Source of the DNA: CAYQNU01 sp964419055
GTDB taxonomy: Bacteria > Bacteroidota > Bacteroidia > Flavobacteriales_D > Parvicellaceae
Assembly (NCBI GenBank): GCA_964419055.1
Contig: CAYQNU010000013.1
Coordinates: 1-64,000, forward strand
Length of the DNA: 64,000 nucleotides
Reading direction: 5' to 3'
This document shows, piece by piece, positions 52,691 through 61,646 of this stretch (its first letter is position 1; every line of letters starts with the position of its first letter). Both the position numbers and the translations under genes were made by a program. The notes under the pieces were generated by a model. The model made no database searches. It worked only from the letters and a program-made list of their open reading frames with translations, and was not told where the DNA came from.

Positions 52691-52987
52691 ATGGCCTTAA
52701 AAAAATCCAATCAAAGTAAAATTGACGATGTGTTTTTACAATTTGTAAAAGCCAATGGTTTGGCGCGCAACTATGAGGAATATCAGGTAAAAGAAGCATA
52801 CAACAAATTAATGGGGCCACCCATTGTAAAATATACCAGTGATTTATTTCTAAAAAACAGACGACTTCACGTTACCCTTACCTCTTCTGTAATTAGAGAT
52901 GAACTTTCTCAAGGTAAAACACGTTTCATAGAATTACTCAATAAGGAATTAGGCGAAGAAATCGTTTTGGATGTGGTTTTTGTGTGA
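52691..52987 (+). CDS. DUF721 (DciA-like) protein
   Basis: 98 residues. A KH-like DUF721 domain: VKEAYNKLMGPPIVKYTSDLFLKNRRLHVTLTSSVIRDELSQGKTRFIELLNKELG. In other bacteria DUF721 (DciA) loads the replicative helicase. It sits 28 bp after recF. Its stop codon lies 13 bp before the DpnI-like gene, the left edge of the island. Confidence 0.88.
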   Translation: MALKKSNQSKIDDVFLQFVKANGLARNYEEYQVKEAYNKLMGPPIVKYTSDLFLKNRRLHVTLTSSVIRDELSQGKTRFIELLNKELGEEIVLDVVFV

Positions 52988-53000
52988 AAATAAAAGTAAG

Positions 53001-53774
53001 ATGGATTTACAATTTAACACTTCATTAGCAAATAATTATAAAAGTAATTCCCAAATTGCTAGAGTTTTGACAGAAGATTGGGTTAAAAAACATTTCTATT
53101 GCCCCTGTTGCGGAAATTTGCCCATTTCGGAATTTAACAATAATCGTCCAGTTGCGGATTTTTATTGCAATGCTTGTCGCGAAGAATTTGAATTAAAAAG
53201 TAAGAGGGGCAAATTAACGGATACGGTCACTGATGGAGCCTATTCAAAAATGATTGAACGGATTAATTCTAATGAGAATCCAAATTTCTTTTTTCTAACA
53301 TATACCAAACAATGGTCAGTAGATAATTTTTTGATTGTTCCCAAGCAATTTTTCACACCTGACATTATTATTAAAAGAAAACCACTATCTGATAACGCCA
53401 AAAGAGCTGGTTGGATTGGATGTAATATTAATTTATCAACTATTGCTGAGGCTGGAAAAGTTTTTTTGGTTAAAAATTCAACTCCTATTAATCAAAAATC
53501 AGTTGAGGAATCTTTTAAAAGAACACTCTTTTTAAGAGAAAAAAGTAACGAAAGCAAAGGTTGGATATTGGAAGTGTTGAATTGTGTTGATTCAATTCAA
53601 AAAACCTCTTTTTCTTTAGATGAAATATACAAATTTGAAGAAAAACTAAAGCTAAAGTATCCTAATAACAATTTTATAAAAGATAAAATAAGACAACAAC
53701 TTCAGCTATTAAGAGACAAAGGAATAATTGAATTTGTTGGAAGAGGGAATTATAAAAAAATTGGATATGAATAA
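53001..53774 (+). CDS. dpnI: DpnI-type methyl-directed restriction endonuclease
   Basis: 257 residues from the ATG at 53001; DpnI has 254. The catalytic set aligns by number: Asp53 (PVADFYC), Glu64 and Lys66 (EEFELKSK). Zinc cysteines are at 34, 37, 56 and 59. The C-terminal winged helix (about 180-255; FEEKLKLKYPN, LQLLRDKGIIEFVGRGNYKKI) matches the second methyl-GATC-reading domain. DpnI cuts GATC only when adenine is methylated, defending unmethylated hosts against methylated phage. A phage-type Dam methylase lies 0.9 kb away. It appears intact. Confidence 0.9.
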   Translation: MDLQFNTSLANNYKSNSQIARVLTEDWVKKHFYCPCCGNLPISEFNNNRPVADFYCNACREEFELKSKRGKLTDTVTDGAYSKMIERINSNENPNFFFLTYTKQWSVDNFLIVPKQFFTPDIIIKRKPLSDNAKRAGWIGCNINLSTIAEAGKVFLVKNSTPINQKSVEESFKRTLFLREKSNESKGWILEVLNCVDSIQKTSFSLDEIYKFEEKLKLKYPNNNFIKDKIRQQLQLLRDKGIIEFVGRGNYKKIGYE

Positions 53775-53967
53775 ATATATTTTTATTACAAACGAAGGCA
53801 ATACTATTTCACCAAACGGTAGTGAAGTTGAAAATTTTCAAGTGATAGGTTTAGTTGATAATGTAAATAATGAGGATGAAGCACTCAAAAAATTACTCAT
53901 TGAAAACGAATGGATTATTGATGCAGAGTTTAATGTGGCTGAATTTATTTGTTATCAAATTATTTGA
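53767..53967 (+). CDS. 66-residue acidic protein overlapping the DpnI-like gene
   Basis: From the ATG at 53767 (8 bp before the DpnI stop codon ends): MNKYIFITNEGNTISPNGSE... to FICYQII. Acidic, with a strand-helix-strand feel (YIFITNEGNTISPNG; DEALKKLLIENEWIID). No known family. The overlap implies coupling; it may assist or restrain the nuclease, or may simply be a passenger. Confidence 0.6.
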   Translation: MNKYIFITNEGNTISPNGSEVENFQVIGLVDNVNNEDEALKKLLIENEWIIDAEFNVAEFICYQII

Positions 53968-53978
53968 AATTTAATATT

Positions 53979-54440
53979 ATGCCGAATACATATACTCAAA
54001 TCCACCTTCAATTTGTTTTCGCAGTTAAATTTCGAAAAGCTATGATTCACGAATCTTGGAGAGAAGAATTGCATAAATACATTACAGGTATTGTTCAAGC
54101 ACATAGCCATAAATTAATAGCGATAAATAGCATGCCTGACCATATTCACATTTTAGTTGGTATGCGTCCCAGTCAATCCATATCAGATTTAATGCAAGAT
54201 ATAAAGTCCAATTCTTCTAAATGGATTAATGAAAAAGGACTTTCAGAAAGAAAGTTTTATTGGCAAGAAGGATATGGAGCCTTCTCATACAGCAAATCAC
54301 ATGTGCAAAATGTGATTAATTATATTCAAAATCAGGAAGAACATCATAAAAAAAAGAGTTTTCAAGAGGAATATATTGAATTTCTCGAATTATTTGAAGT
54401 TGAATATGATGCGCGATTCGTTTTTAAGGAGTTGGAGTAA
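53979..54440 (+). CDS. IS200/IS605-type TnpA (Y1 transposase)
   Basis: 153 residues from the ATG at 53979. HUH motif His-Ile-His in SMPDHIHILVGM, catalytic tyrosine in NVINYIQNQEEHHKKKSF. It begins with YTQIHLQFVFAVKFR, the typical IS200-like start. No tnpB is present. Four mini-palindromes lie downstream (54495-54659). It separates the DpnI-like gene from the Dam-like gene, so the island may have been moved or altered by this element. Confidence 0.9.
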   Translation: MPNTYTQIHLQFVFAVKFRKAMIHESWREELHKYITGIVQAHSHKLIAINSMPDHIHILVGMRPSQSISDLMQDIKSNSSKWINEKGLSERKFYWQEGYGAFSYSKSHVQNVINYIQNQEEHHKKKSFQEEYIEFLELFEVEYDARFVFKELE

Positions 54441-54494
54441 GCATTATTAACTTAATATAAAGCTTTTTTCGGTTTTCTGTATTAAAAACATTTC

Positions 54495-54659
54495 ATCCCT
54501 GACGGGATTTATTTGATATAGGTTACATGATGTATTAACAACATTACACCCCTAAAGGGGCGGTGTTGGGGTATGAAAGCTGTAGAATCCATTTGTCCCG
54601 TTAGGGACAAAATATTGGTTGTCAATTAAAATTATAAATTCAACAATCCCTTTAGGGAT
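54495..54659. repeat. Four mini-palindromes with CCC...GGG arms
   Basis: ATCCC-TGAC-GGGAT (54495-54508), CCCC-TAAA-GGGG (54549-54560, flanked by ACAC...GTGT), GTCCC-GTTA-GGGAC (54595-54608) and ATCCC-TTTA-GGGAT (54646-54659). All share CCC, a four-base loop often ending in A, and GGG, at 38-54 bp spacing. They follow directly on the Y1 transposase gene and may be its targets, or REP-like elements of their own. Confidence 0.75.
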
Positions 54660-54681
54660 GACATGTAAATCATTATACATT

Positions 54682-55158
54682 TTATAGTTCCAAATACCTT
54701 CCCGCAATGCCTGAGTTTTTAAGTGCCAAAGCATTTTCTTTTCCATAAGCCACAAACACGCTCGGAGCTCCTGGTGTTCCTGCTTGAATGCCACTAACAT
54801 GATAAAATCTGATTCTTCCCTTTACAAAAAGTAGGGCATCTGCATGGCTCCAAATATGATCAAAAAAACACTTCGTTTCGGTTCGTGCAAAAATTAGCGC
54901 GATTCCATTACCGTGATATTTCAATTTTTCCAACCATAGTTCCATACCTCTTCCGTATGGTGGATTCATATAAACTCTTCCAAACCAATCCTTTGACAAT
55001 CCATCATCATCTACTGTAAAATTATTAATAGCATGAACAAAAGGTGGGTTAATAGGACTACAAGGGTCTAAATCAAAGGCCCCCAATTTTGAAACTAAAT
55101 CAGGTGGCGTAAGCCATTCAACCTTTGTTTTTTCGCTTCGTTCAAATGATGTATTCAT
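54682..55158 (-). CDS. Phage-type DNA N6-adenine methyltransferase (Dam family)
   Basis: 158 residues. SAM-binding start LGAFDLDPCSP (about 25-35), the catalytic NPPY motif at residues 65-68, and TPGAPSVFVAYGKENALAL near the C-terminus match the phage Dam family (DNA_N-6-adenine Dam). Family members from phages often methylate GATC. A functional GATC methylase would make host DNA a target of the DpnI-like enzyme 0.9 kb away, so specificity or expression must differ. No partner nuclease of its own is seen. Confidence 0.85.
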   Translation of the reverse strand: MNTSFERSEKTKVEWLTPPDLVSKLGAFDLDPCSPINPPFVHAINNFTVDDDGLSKDWFGRVYMNPPYGRGMELWLEKLKYHGNGIALIFARTETKCFFDHIWSHADALLFVKGRIRFYHVSGIQAGTPGAPSVFVAYGKENALALKNSGIAGRYLEL

Positions 55159-55448
55159 ATATTAAAATGTTTCTGCAAATATTAGATCAATTTTTAAATA
55201 TACAAAACATAATTAGATCATTTTCAGTTATTTATGATAAATTAAGTTTTATACTTGTGAGTTTCAAATAATTACTAAAACAATTCCCAACTCCACAGAA
55301 TTTTTTCTCTCATATACTATGATTAGAAAACAGATTAAAGAAGGATTGTAATGATAGAAAAAAAATAGTAGCATTAGAAGATTTACATTCAAAAATTTAT
55401 TTGTACATTGCAACAACGTTATAGTAATCTTAAATAAAAAAGTTTTAT
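55159..55448. other. 290-bp spacer without a gene
   Basis: AT-rich, with no frame, palindrome or terminator of note; the Dam-like gene and the T9SS protein gene diverge from it. A -7-like word stands imperfectly (TATTTG...) upstream of the plus-strand gene. Confidence 0.4.
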
Positions 55449-56609
55449 ATGAAAAATATCCTGTTTAGTTTGTTGACGATTATTTCACTTTCTACTTCCT
55501 CATTTTGGTCGCAATGCAATACAGTAGCGAACTTTACCTACTCGATAGGCGCTAATGGTTTGGTGACATTTTATAATAACTCAACAGACTCTTGTTTTTT
55601 CTACTCACCTGATTATTTAAGAGTGGGTCCAAATGACATTTTTCAAGTTCAATTTATGAATAATGGAATCCATAATACACTTATGTTTGCACAATCGGAC
55701 GATGGTTTGTGTAATGATTCTTTGGAGGTGGATATTGAAATCACTAACATTACTTGTTTGGCTTTTGCTAATTTATCCATTTGGTTGCAACCTAACGGTG
55801 GTTGCAATTTTACCAATAATTCTAATTTAGACGGTATTTTAGATCCGGGGGATGGTTCAGCTCCGTTCTTCTTGGCAGTAAATGAAACCTATTTGTACGA
55901 CTATGACCTTAATGGCACTTTTCAAGTTTCTTTAGTAATTTCTGATTCCCTCAATCCAGGATGTACAGATACCGCTTTTACCTCGGTTACATTTTCAGGT
56001 TTACCGGGTATAAATTGTGAAACATATTTTGAAATTATTCAAACTTATGATACTGTAAATGGAGCGTATTTGGATGATATTTTAATCATTGATTACAGTT
56101 TTGGTATTGGTACTTTAGAATATCAATGGATTTTTTATGGAGGAGCTGATACTATATTAATTGAGCTTCCAGAACCTACACATACATTTTCATCACCCGG
56201 TGAATATGCTATAGATGTGCTCATGCACGATAGTGAAAACTGTTTTAGTTCTTATAGTGACTCCCTCTACATAAGCGCAAAGTCTTCTGGTTACACAGTA
56301 ACTGTTATTCATTATAATAATTTAATTGCATCTATTGAAAGTGTTGAGAATACTTTTACTTCTACTGTGAGCCCAAACCCATTCAATGAATTTTTCCATT
56401 TAAATGTTCATTCATTAGTTTCTGAAAATGTTACTTTAACCATTCGTGATATATCAGGAAAAATAATAGAACAATCGCGTCAGACCTTTTCACAAGGTGA
56501 TAATCGCATTCATTTATCAGGACAAAACTTAAATGATGGCGTATACTTACTTACCATACAAGGAGAAACCACACCAATCTCTCAAACCGTGAAATTAATT
56601 AAGAATTAG
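55449..56609 (+). CDS. Secreted T9SS cargo protein with PKD-like domains
   Basis: 386 residues. Signal peptide (about 1-21, FWSQC end). Two to three PKD-like beta domains (NFTYSIGANGLVTFYNNST; ANLSIWLQPNGGCNFTNNS; FGIGTLEYQWIFYGG...PTHTFSSPGEYAIDV) and a C-terminal sorting domain (SPNPFNEFFHLNV... to KLIKN) for the type IX system. Seven or more cysteines in the N-terminal half may form disulfides. It is probably surface-attached; ligand unknown. Confidence 0.85.
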   Translation: MKNILFSLLTIISLSTSSFWSQCNTVANFTYSIGANGLVTFYNNSTDSCFFYSPDYLRVGPNDIFQVQFMNNGIHNTLMFAQSDDGLCNDSLEVDIEITNITCLAFANLSIWLQPNGGCNFTNNSNLDGILDPGDGSAPFFLAVNETYLYDYDLNGTFQVSLVISDSLNPGCTDTAFTSVTFSGLPGINCETYFEIIQTYDTVNGAYLDDILIIDYSFGIGTLEYQWIFYGGADTILIELPEPTHTFSSPGEYAIDVLMHDSENCFSSYSDSLYISAKSSGYTVTVIHYNNLIASIESVENTFTSTVSPNPFNEFFHLNVHSLVSENVTLTIRDISGKIIEQSRQTFSQGDNRIHLSGQNLNDGVYLLTIQGETTPISQTVKLIKN

Positions 56610-56631
56610 GTAATCACTGCTTATTTTCCCC

Positions 56632-56639
56632 TACCTTTG
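56632..56639 (+). promoter_or_regulatory. -7 element of the helicase gene
   Basis: TACCTTTG, 7 nt before the ATG at 56647. Confidence 0.55.
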
Positions 56640-56646
56640 CGGGGCA

Positions 56647-57975
56647 ATGAGTACAAAAAAATCAACCCACGAAATACTAACAAAGTTAGGTATTGAACTA
56701 TTAAATCCGATGCAACTATCGGCTCAAAAAGCCATTCTTTCTTCTAATGAAGTAGTATTGCTCTCTCCCACTGGAACTGGAAAAACAATGGCGTTTTTAT
56801 TGCCCATTTTAGAGTTATTAGACCCAAATAATAATGAGGTACAGGTGCTCATCATCGTTCCTTCTCGTGAATTGGCCATTCAAATTGAAAACGTACTGCG
56901 TGAAATGGGCACGGGTTATAAAACCAACGCCATTTATGGTGGAAGATCGGGCTCTAAAGATAAAGTGGAAATAAAGACATTACCAACTATACTCATTGGA
57001 ACACCTGGTAGAATTGCCGATACCTTTCGAAAAGAGTTAGTTGACCCTTCAACTATCCAAACATTAGTATTGGATGAATACGACAAATCACTTGAAATAG
57101 GTTTTGAAGTAGAGTTGAAAGAAATTATGAACGCCTTAACGCACCTCAATAAAAAAATATTGACTTCAGCTACTCAAGCCACTCCTATACCGGATTTTGT
57201 GGAATTGAAAAAACCGATTCGTGTAGATTTCTCCTCTAAGGAAACCGTAGCTGGATTAAGCATAAAAACGGTGGAGCAAACGTCTAACAATCGTCTACAA
57301 ACATTGGGAAATACACTTCGTCAACTAGAAAATCAACCAGGTATCATATTTTGTAATTTTAAAGATACCATTCAAACCGTGAGTGAGTTTTTAGACAAAA
57401 ACAATATGCCTCACAGTACTTTTTTTGGTGGTATGGAACAGGTAGATCGCGAACGAGCGTTGATAAAATTTAGAAACGGTACTCATAAACTGCTATTGGC
57501 AACCGATTTGGCCGCAAGAGGTATTGATATTCCCGAACTAAAATTCATCATTCATTATCAATTACCCATTAAATTGGAGGAATTTACCCATCGTAATGGA
57601 CGAACGGCACGTATGCACGCCAACGGAACAGCTTATGTCATTATAGACCCAAAAGAGCGGATTCCTGAATATTTTCAACAAATTGAAACCACTTTATTTA
57701 CGCTTTCAAATGAAAATACCTCTGAAAAAACAACTGTGCAATCTTTCAAAACATTGTATGTGACGGGAGGTAGAAAAGATAAAATATCTAAAGGAGATAT
57801 CGTTGGCCTTTTTATGAAACAAGGTGGTTTGAGCACTGAAGAATTAGGAGCAATTGAAATAAAAACAGATTGTTCATTTGTGGCTGTGGCTTCTTCGAAA
57901 GTGCCATTTATACTGGAAAACTTGAACAATGTAAAACTAAAAACAAAAAAAGTTAGAATAAGTATTGTGAATTAA
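56647..57975 (+). CDS. DEAD-box-like RNA helicase with variant motifs (DbpA-type C-terminus)
   Basis: 442 residues. Q motif (NPMQLSAQ), Walker A SPTGTGKT (40-47), PSRELAIQ, TPGRIAD, motif II Asp-Glu-Tyr-Asp (about 143) instead of DEAD, TSATQ instead of SAT, GIIFCNFKDT, and motif VI HRNGRTAR instead of HRIGRTGR. The C-terminal 70 residues resemble the DbpA RNA-binding domain (GDIVGLFMKQGGLSTEELGAIEI). It would remodel RNA, perhaps ribosomal. It ends directly against the asparaginase gene. Confidence 0.85.
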   Translation: MSTKKSTHEILTKLGIELLNPMQLSAQKAILSSNEVVLLSPTGTGKTMAFLLPILELLDPNNNEVQVLIIVPSRELAIQIENVLREMGTGYKTNAIYGGRSGSKDKVEIKTLPTILIGTPGRIADTFRKELVDPSTIQTLVLDEYDKSLEIGFEVELKEIMNALTHLNKKILTSATQATPIPDFVELKKPIRVDFSSKETVAGLSIKTVEQTSNNRLQTLGNTLRQLENQPGIIFCNFKDTIQTVSEFLDKNNMPHSTFFGGMEQVDRERALIKFRNGTHKLLLATDLAARGIDIPELKFIIHYQLPIKLEEFTHRNGRTARMHANGTAYVIIDPKERIPEYFQQIETTLFTLSNENTSEKTTVQSFKTLYVTGGRKDKISKGDIVGLFMKQGGLSTEELGAIEIKTDCSFVAVASSKVPFILENLNNVKLKTKKVRISIVN

Positions 57976-59028
57976 TCACACTGTTATCTCACCTGCTATT
58001 GAACTATTAAATTGACTAACTATTTCATCGTATTGAGTATGTTGGCCCAATAAAAACATTAACTTGGTAATGGCTGCTTCAAAAGTACTATCTTGCCCAC
58101 TAATAACTCCCGCTTCTTCTAATCCTCTTCCTGTTTCGTATTTGTGTTGATTTACGCGTCCGCCTTTGCATTGAGTAATATTAATGATAACCATTTGGTT
58201 ATTCAAAGCTTTTTTCACTTCATCCAAAAACCATTGTTGTGATGTAGCATTCCCCGCACCAAACGTTTCTAAAATCACCCCTCTCAAACCAGGTGTTTTG
58301 AAAAAATGGGAAACATATTGTTGTGAAATGCCGGGATATATTTTTAATACCCCTACATTTTCATCAAATGCATAGTTGAAGTGCACATTTTTGGTTGAAA
58401 GTGGCTTTATATTTTGATAATCAAACTTAATTTCAATACCGGCTTCAGCTAATTTTGGGTAGTTAAAGGAAGCAAAAGCATTAAAGTTATCTGCACTTAA
58501 TTTAGTGGTGCGATTGGCTCTATATAATTTATACTCAAAGTAAATACTTACTTCTGGAACAATGGGCACACCGTTAATATCATAAGCGGAAGCAATCTCA
58601 ATAGCCGTAATCAAGTTTTCTTTTCCATCGGTACGAATCACTCCAATAGGTAATTGTGAACCGGTAAAAACAATAGGTTTATCTAAGTTTTCAATCATAA
58701 AACTCAAAGCACTCGCACTGTAAGCCATAGTGTCGGAGCCGTGCAAAACAACAAATCCATCAAAGATTTCGTAATTTTTTTCTATAATAGATGCCATTTT
58801 AACCCAAACATCTGGAGTCATATTGGAAGAATCTATAGGTCGCTCAAAAGAGAAGGTAGTGATGTCACAAGCTAATTTATTTAATTCAGGTACTTGAGCG
58901 GTTATTTGTTGAAAATCAAATGGCTTCAGTACACCAGAACTGTGGTCAGTTATCATACCGATAGTTCCACCGGTGTAGATTAACAATACTTTTTTAGATC
59001 GCGTAGTTGAGGCCATAGTACTTTTCAT
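57976..59028 (-). CDS. ansA: Type I (cytoplasmic) L-asparaginase
   Basis: 350 residues. TGGTIGM (about 19-25) with the first catalytic Thr, VLHGSDTMAYSASAL with the second Thr-Lys-like set, TGSQLPI, and ILETFGAGNATS. It hydrolyses asparagine to aspartate. No signal peptide, which fits type I. The gene is single, convergent on the helicase with zero spacing. Confidence 0.92.
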   Translation of the reverse strand: MKSTMASTTRSKKVLLIYTGGTIGMITDHSSGVLKPFDFQQITAQVPELNKLACDITTFSFERPIDSSNMTPDVWVKMASIIEKNYEIFDGFVVLHGSDTMAYSASALSFMIENLDKPIVFTGSQLPIGVIRTDGKENLITAIEIASAYDINGVPIVPEVSIYFEYKLYRANRTTKLSADNFNAFASFNYPKLAEAGIEIKFDYQNIKPLSTKNVHFNYAFDENVGVLKIYPGISQQYVSHFFKTPGLRGVILETFGAGNATSQQWFLDEVKKALNNQMVIINITQCKGGRVNQHKYETGRGLEEAGVISGQDSTFEAAITKLMFLLGQHTQYDEIVSQFNSSIAGEITV

Positions 59029-59072
59029 TAATTTTTTCGAAATTACACATTATAATAATGCAAAACCTGAAG

Positions 59073-59918
59073 TCATATCAATTTTTCGATGAATAATCCA
59101 AGCGCAAAAAGGACTAAAATACCATCCCACAGGAGACTGAAAAACCATTCGGAGCGTTGTGGATGCGTAAACCAAATTAAAACAGAAGCAATAATGGTAA
59201 TGACCTGAAATGCAAGCCAATCCAGTTCAAAAGCTAGGTAACAACTTACAACAAAACATGAAAAAGCTAACCCTTTTGATAACGGTATTCCAACGATACC
59301 AACAAAGGTTTTTATTTTACCCTGATCTTGATTTACATCTCTAATATCAAATGGAATACTTACACCAAAAATAAATATAAACAAAGCCATCAGTTCAATT
59401 TTGAAACGGATAATAATCAGTAAAAAAGAAGATTCATATTCATATAAAATGAGTGGTACCAATAAAAGGGTGTGGGTCCAAACTAAGGCGGTAATGACAT
59501 TTTTAAATAAAGGCACACTTCTAAATCCTTTAAATAAAGGGAGAACTTGGGCATAAAACAAAACAAATATCCCCATTGGAATGGAAATTAAAACAACCGG
59601 AAACGTTAATAAATAAAAGGCTAAAACTGTGGAGGCAAGAGCTCCTAAAAGGGTTAGGATTTTTAATAATTGGACATGGTCATTTATCCAAAAGTGGCGT
59701 ATAGAACTGGGAGTATCATTATGCCTCAATTTTATTAAGCGTTGGAAGTTGTAGGACGTAAACGTTAATATTGAAACAAAAAGGGCATATAATAAGTCCA
59801 AATAAGAAAAAAAAGGCCAACATTGGACTGAACAATAATAGGTCAAGCACCCTGCTCCAATAGCTATCCAACTATTAGAAAAAACGAAACCTTGTAAACT
59901 ACGGTTTACCAATTCCAT
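59073..59918 (-). CDS. UbiA-superfamily-like membrane protein
   Basis: 281 residues from the ATG at 59918 (start 20 bp inside the upstream gene; a GTG further up would add 11 residues). Eight to nine hydrophobic helices. A UbiA-like second motif DIRDVNQDQGKIKTF is present, but the first aspartate motif is replaced by YNFQRLIKL, so prenyl-transfer activity is doubtful. Bacteroidota carry similar degenerate UbiA proteins. Role unknown. Confidence 0.7.
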   Translation of the reverse strand: MELVNRSLQGFVFSNSWIAIGAGCLTYYCSVQCWPFFSYLDLLYALFVSILTFTSYNFQRLIKLRHNDTPSSIRHFWINDHVQLLKILTLLGALASTVLAFYLLTFPVVLISIPMGIFVLFYAQVLPLFKGFRSVPLFKNVITALVWTHTLLLVPLILYEYESSFLLIIIRFKIELMALFIFIFGVSIPFDIRDVNQDQGKIKTFVGIVGIPLSKGLAFSCFVVSCYLAFELDWLAFQVITIIASVLIWFTHPQRSEWFFSLLWDGILVLFALGLFIEKLI

Positions 59919-60579
59919 AGGCCACAAAACCCAGCACAACACCTGTTGCACTGCCTAAAAATGCATTTTTTAATCGTTTGTATTTTGCAATTTTTCTAAA
60001 CCCTTCGATGTAATGTTCGCTTGCCATAAAACTGATATCCGAAGCGTATTCCTTTCTAATTCTTGGGGCAAAAAGACCTGTTCCAATGGTAAAAACCAGC
60101 GGAACGGTGATGGGCATCATTGAAGGTGTGCGTTGAAAAAATCCTGCAGGATGTGTAGCTGTAGGTTTAAATTCGTAGGTATCAAATAAAACAGCACCTA
60201 TACCCGCTGTTAAACTCAACAAAAACATCGGCATAGGCTGATAGGATTTAAAGGCATCACGCTGTCCGTAAATGAACATTTTCATTTCATTAACAGAATA
60301 AAAATTCCCCATCACGCTATCTGGTTTGTAATGAATGGTTTCTAAACCTTCTGCATTGGTTACAGAGAATACACGATATTTTGCGAGTTCCAATTCCTTT
60401 ACTTTACCCCCTTTTTTAAAATAATTTAAGGTAAAATAGTCTTCTTGTTCGGCTAAAATTTTTCCCCTTAAGATTTTTCCATTGGTCATTAAAATTTTAT
60501 CTTGACCCAAAAGATTAGTAAAAAGCAGTACGGCAATCGATAAAGTTAAGACGTTTTTAATTTTGATTTGGGGTTTCAT
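59899..60579 (-). CDS. Membrane-associated protein of unknown function
   Basis: 226 residues. Signal peptide-like start (to about 25, LLGQDK), a beta region (ILMTNGKILRGKILAEQEDYFTLNYF) that resembles an SH3-like fold, then two to three hydrophobic stretches (about 118-135, 155-170, 205-222). It overlaps the UbiA-like gene by 20 bp and follows the coiled-coil gene by 23 bp, so the three may form an operon. Not assigned to a known family. Confidence 0.7.
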   Translation of the reverse strand: MKPQIKIKNVLTLSIAVLLFTNLLGQDKILMTNGKILRGKILAEQEDYFTLNYFKKGGKVKELELAKYRVFSVTNAEGLETIHYKPDSVMGNFYSVNEMKMFIYGQRDAFKSYQPMPMFLLSLTAGIGAVLFDTYEFKPTATHPAGFFQRTPSMMPITVPLVFTIGTGLFAPRIRKEYASDISFMASEHYIEGFRKIAKYKRLKNAFLGSATGVVLGFVAYGIGKP

Positions 60580-60602
60580 AGTGTAATTTTTGTTGGGGGA
60601 AT

Positions 60603-61442
60603 TTAAATGAATCTACGTTCTACTAAATCCATGAATTTGGTTACTGATGTGCTTTCCATTTCCCAATTATGTCTTTGTGCCAATTGATTCATTAATTGTT
60701 CGGCTTCACTGTAGGAGGCAAAACCATTAATAGCCGCGATGGCCTCTTTGTATAACGTGTTTTCACCACCAAATAAGTCATTCATAAATAAGAACTTTTG
60801 GTTCAACCCAATTTCTTCGTTCAAATCTTTAATCGGTTTGCGACTCAATTTGGCTGCTAACGTAGGTTTTTCGTTAGCTTCTGCCAATTTTTCATTCAAT
60901 GAAATAGCTTGTTTTTCACTAACTTTTGCAATTACCTTATTTATCGTATGCGCTTCATCAACCTCGTGCGTGGTTGTGACAGGAGGATCAACTTTAGGCG
61001 ATTCTACAATTACTTCGGTAACCGAAACACTCACTACTTCATTTACAGGAGCTTCTTCCTCAATTACGTCCAACAAATTAATTTGGTTGGTTGGCTCAGG
61101 CTCGGAAGTGAATAAATTAAAATTCAATTTAAATCCTTTCTTTTCCTTGGTGGGGGCAGGTTCGTTTTTTACTTCATCCAACGATGCACTAACCTTGCTG
61201 TCAATAACTGAGGCCGCATGAACCTCTTCAACTTTTACATCAGTTTTAGAATCTGATGAAGGAGGATTTTTTGCATTCAAAACATATTGAAGAATAGCTA
61301 CTCGTTCGTGTAATTCTCTTGATTCTTCTAGAAGTTGCTGAACTTCTGATACGTTGAGATTACCGTTATTCAATTTTTCAATAGTAGCACTAATAGATTG
61401 TGATAAAGCCGTGAGATTTTTAAACGATTGAGATGTGCTCAT
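60603..61442 (-). CDS. Coiled-coil protein with disordered middle, unknown function
   Basis: 279 residues. N-terminal coiled coil (about 8-60; LSQSISATIEKLNNGNLNVSEV), an acidic low-complexity middle rich in Val, Glu and Pro (about 65-180), and a C-terminal helical domain (about 205-278; LNEEIGLNQKFLFMNDLFGGENTLY, AEQLMNQLAQRHNWEM). The closing part is conserved in Bacteroidota proteins of unknown role (from memory). Confidence 0.75.
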   Translation of the reverse strand: MSTSQSFKNLTALSQSISATIEKLNNGNLNVSEVQQLLEESRELHERVAILQYVLNAKNPPSSDSKTDVKVEEVHAASVIDSKVSASLDEVKNEPAPTKEKKGFKLNFNLFTSEPEPTNQINLLDVIEEEAPVNEVVSVSVTEVIVESPKVDPPVTTTHEVDEAHTINKVIAKVSEKQAISLNEKLAEANEKPTLAAKLSRKPIKDLNEEIGLNQKFLFMNDLFGGENTLYKEAIAAINGFASYSEAEQLMNQLAQRHNWEMESTSVTKFMDLVERRFI

Positions 61443-61598
61443 AATAATAAACGCTGCTTATAAAATAGAGTTATTGTACTTTCAGTTCTGTGTACAAAGG
61501 TCTTAAATAAAAACATATCAAATGTAGTTCTTTTTTCATTTTTTCAACGGTTGAATTAACAATTTAGAAAAATTTATGGTGATATAGATTAAAATACT

Positions 61599-61606
61599 TA
61601 TTTTTG
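61599..61606 (+). promoter_or_regulatory. -7 element upstream of the 61.6 kb lipoprotein
   Basis: TATTTTTG, 40 nt before the ATG at 61647. A nine-codon frame (ATG at 61624) lies between and its stop TGA overlaps the ATG of the lipoprotein. Confidence 0.5.
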
Positions 61607-61646
61607 TTCGCACATTCAAATAAATGAAAAAAATAACGATTGTTTT

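Noticed and set aside
60739..61221. 160-codon plus-strand frame opposite the coiled-coil gene
   Set aside because: The minus-strand gene has coherent coiled-coil and domain structure; the plus frame is Ser/Thr/Phe-rich antisense.
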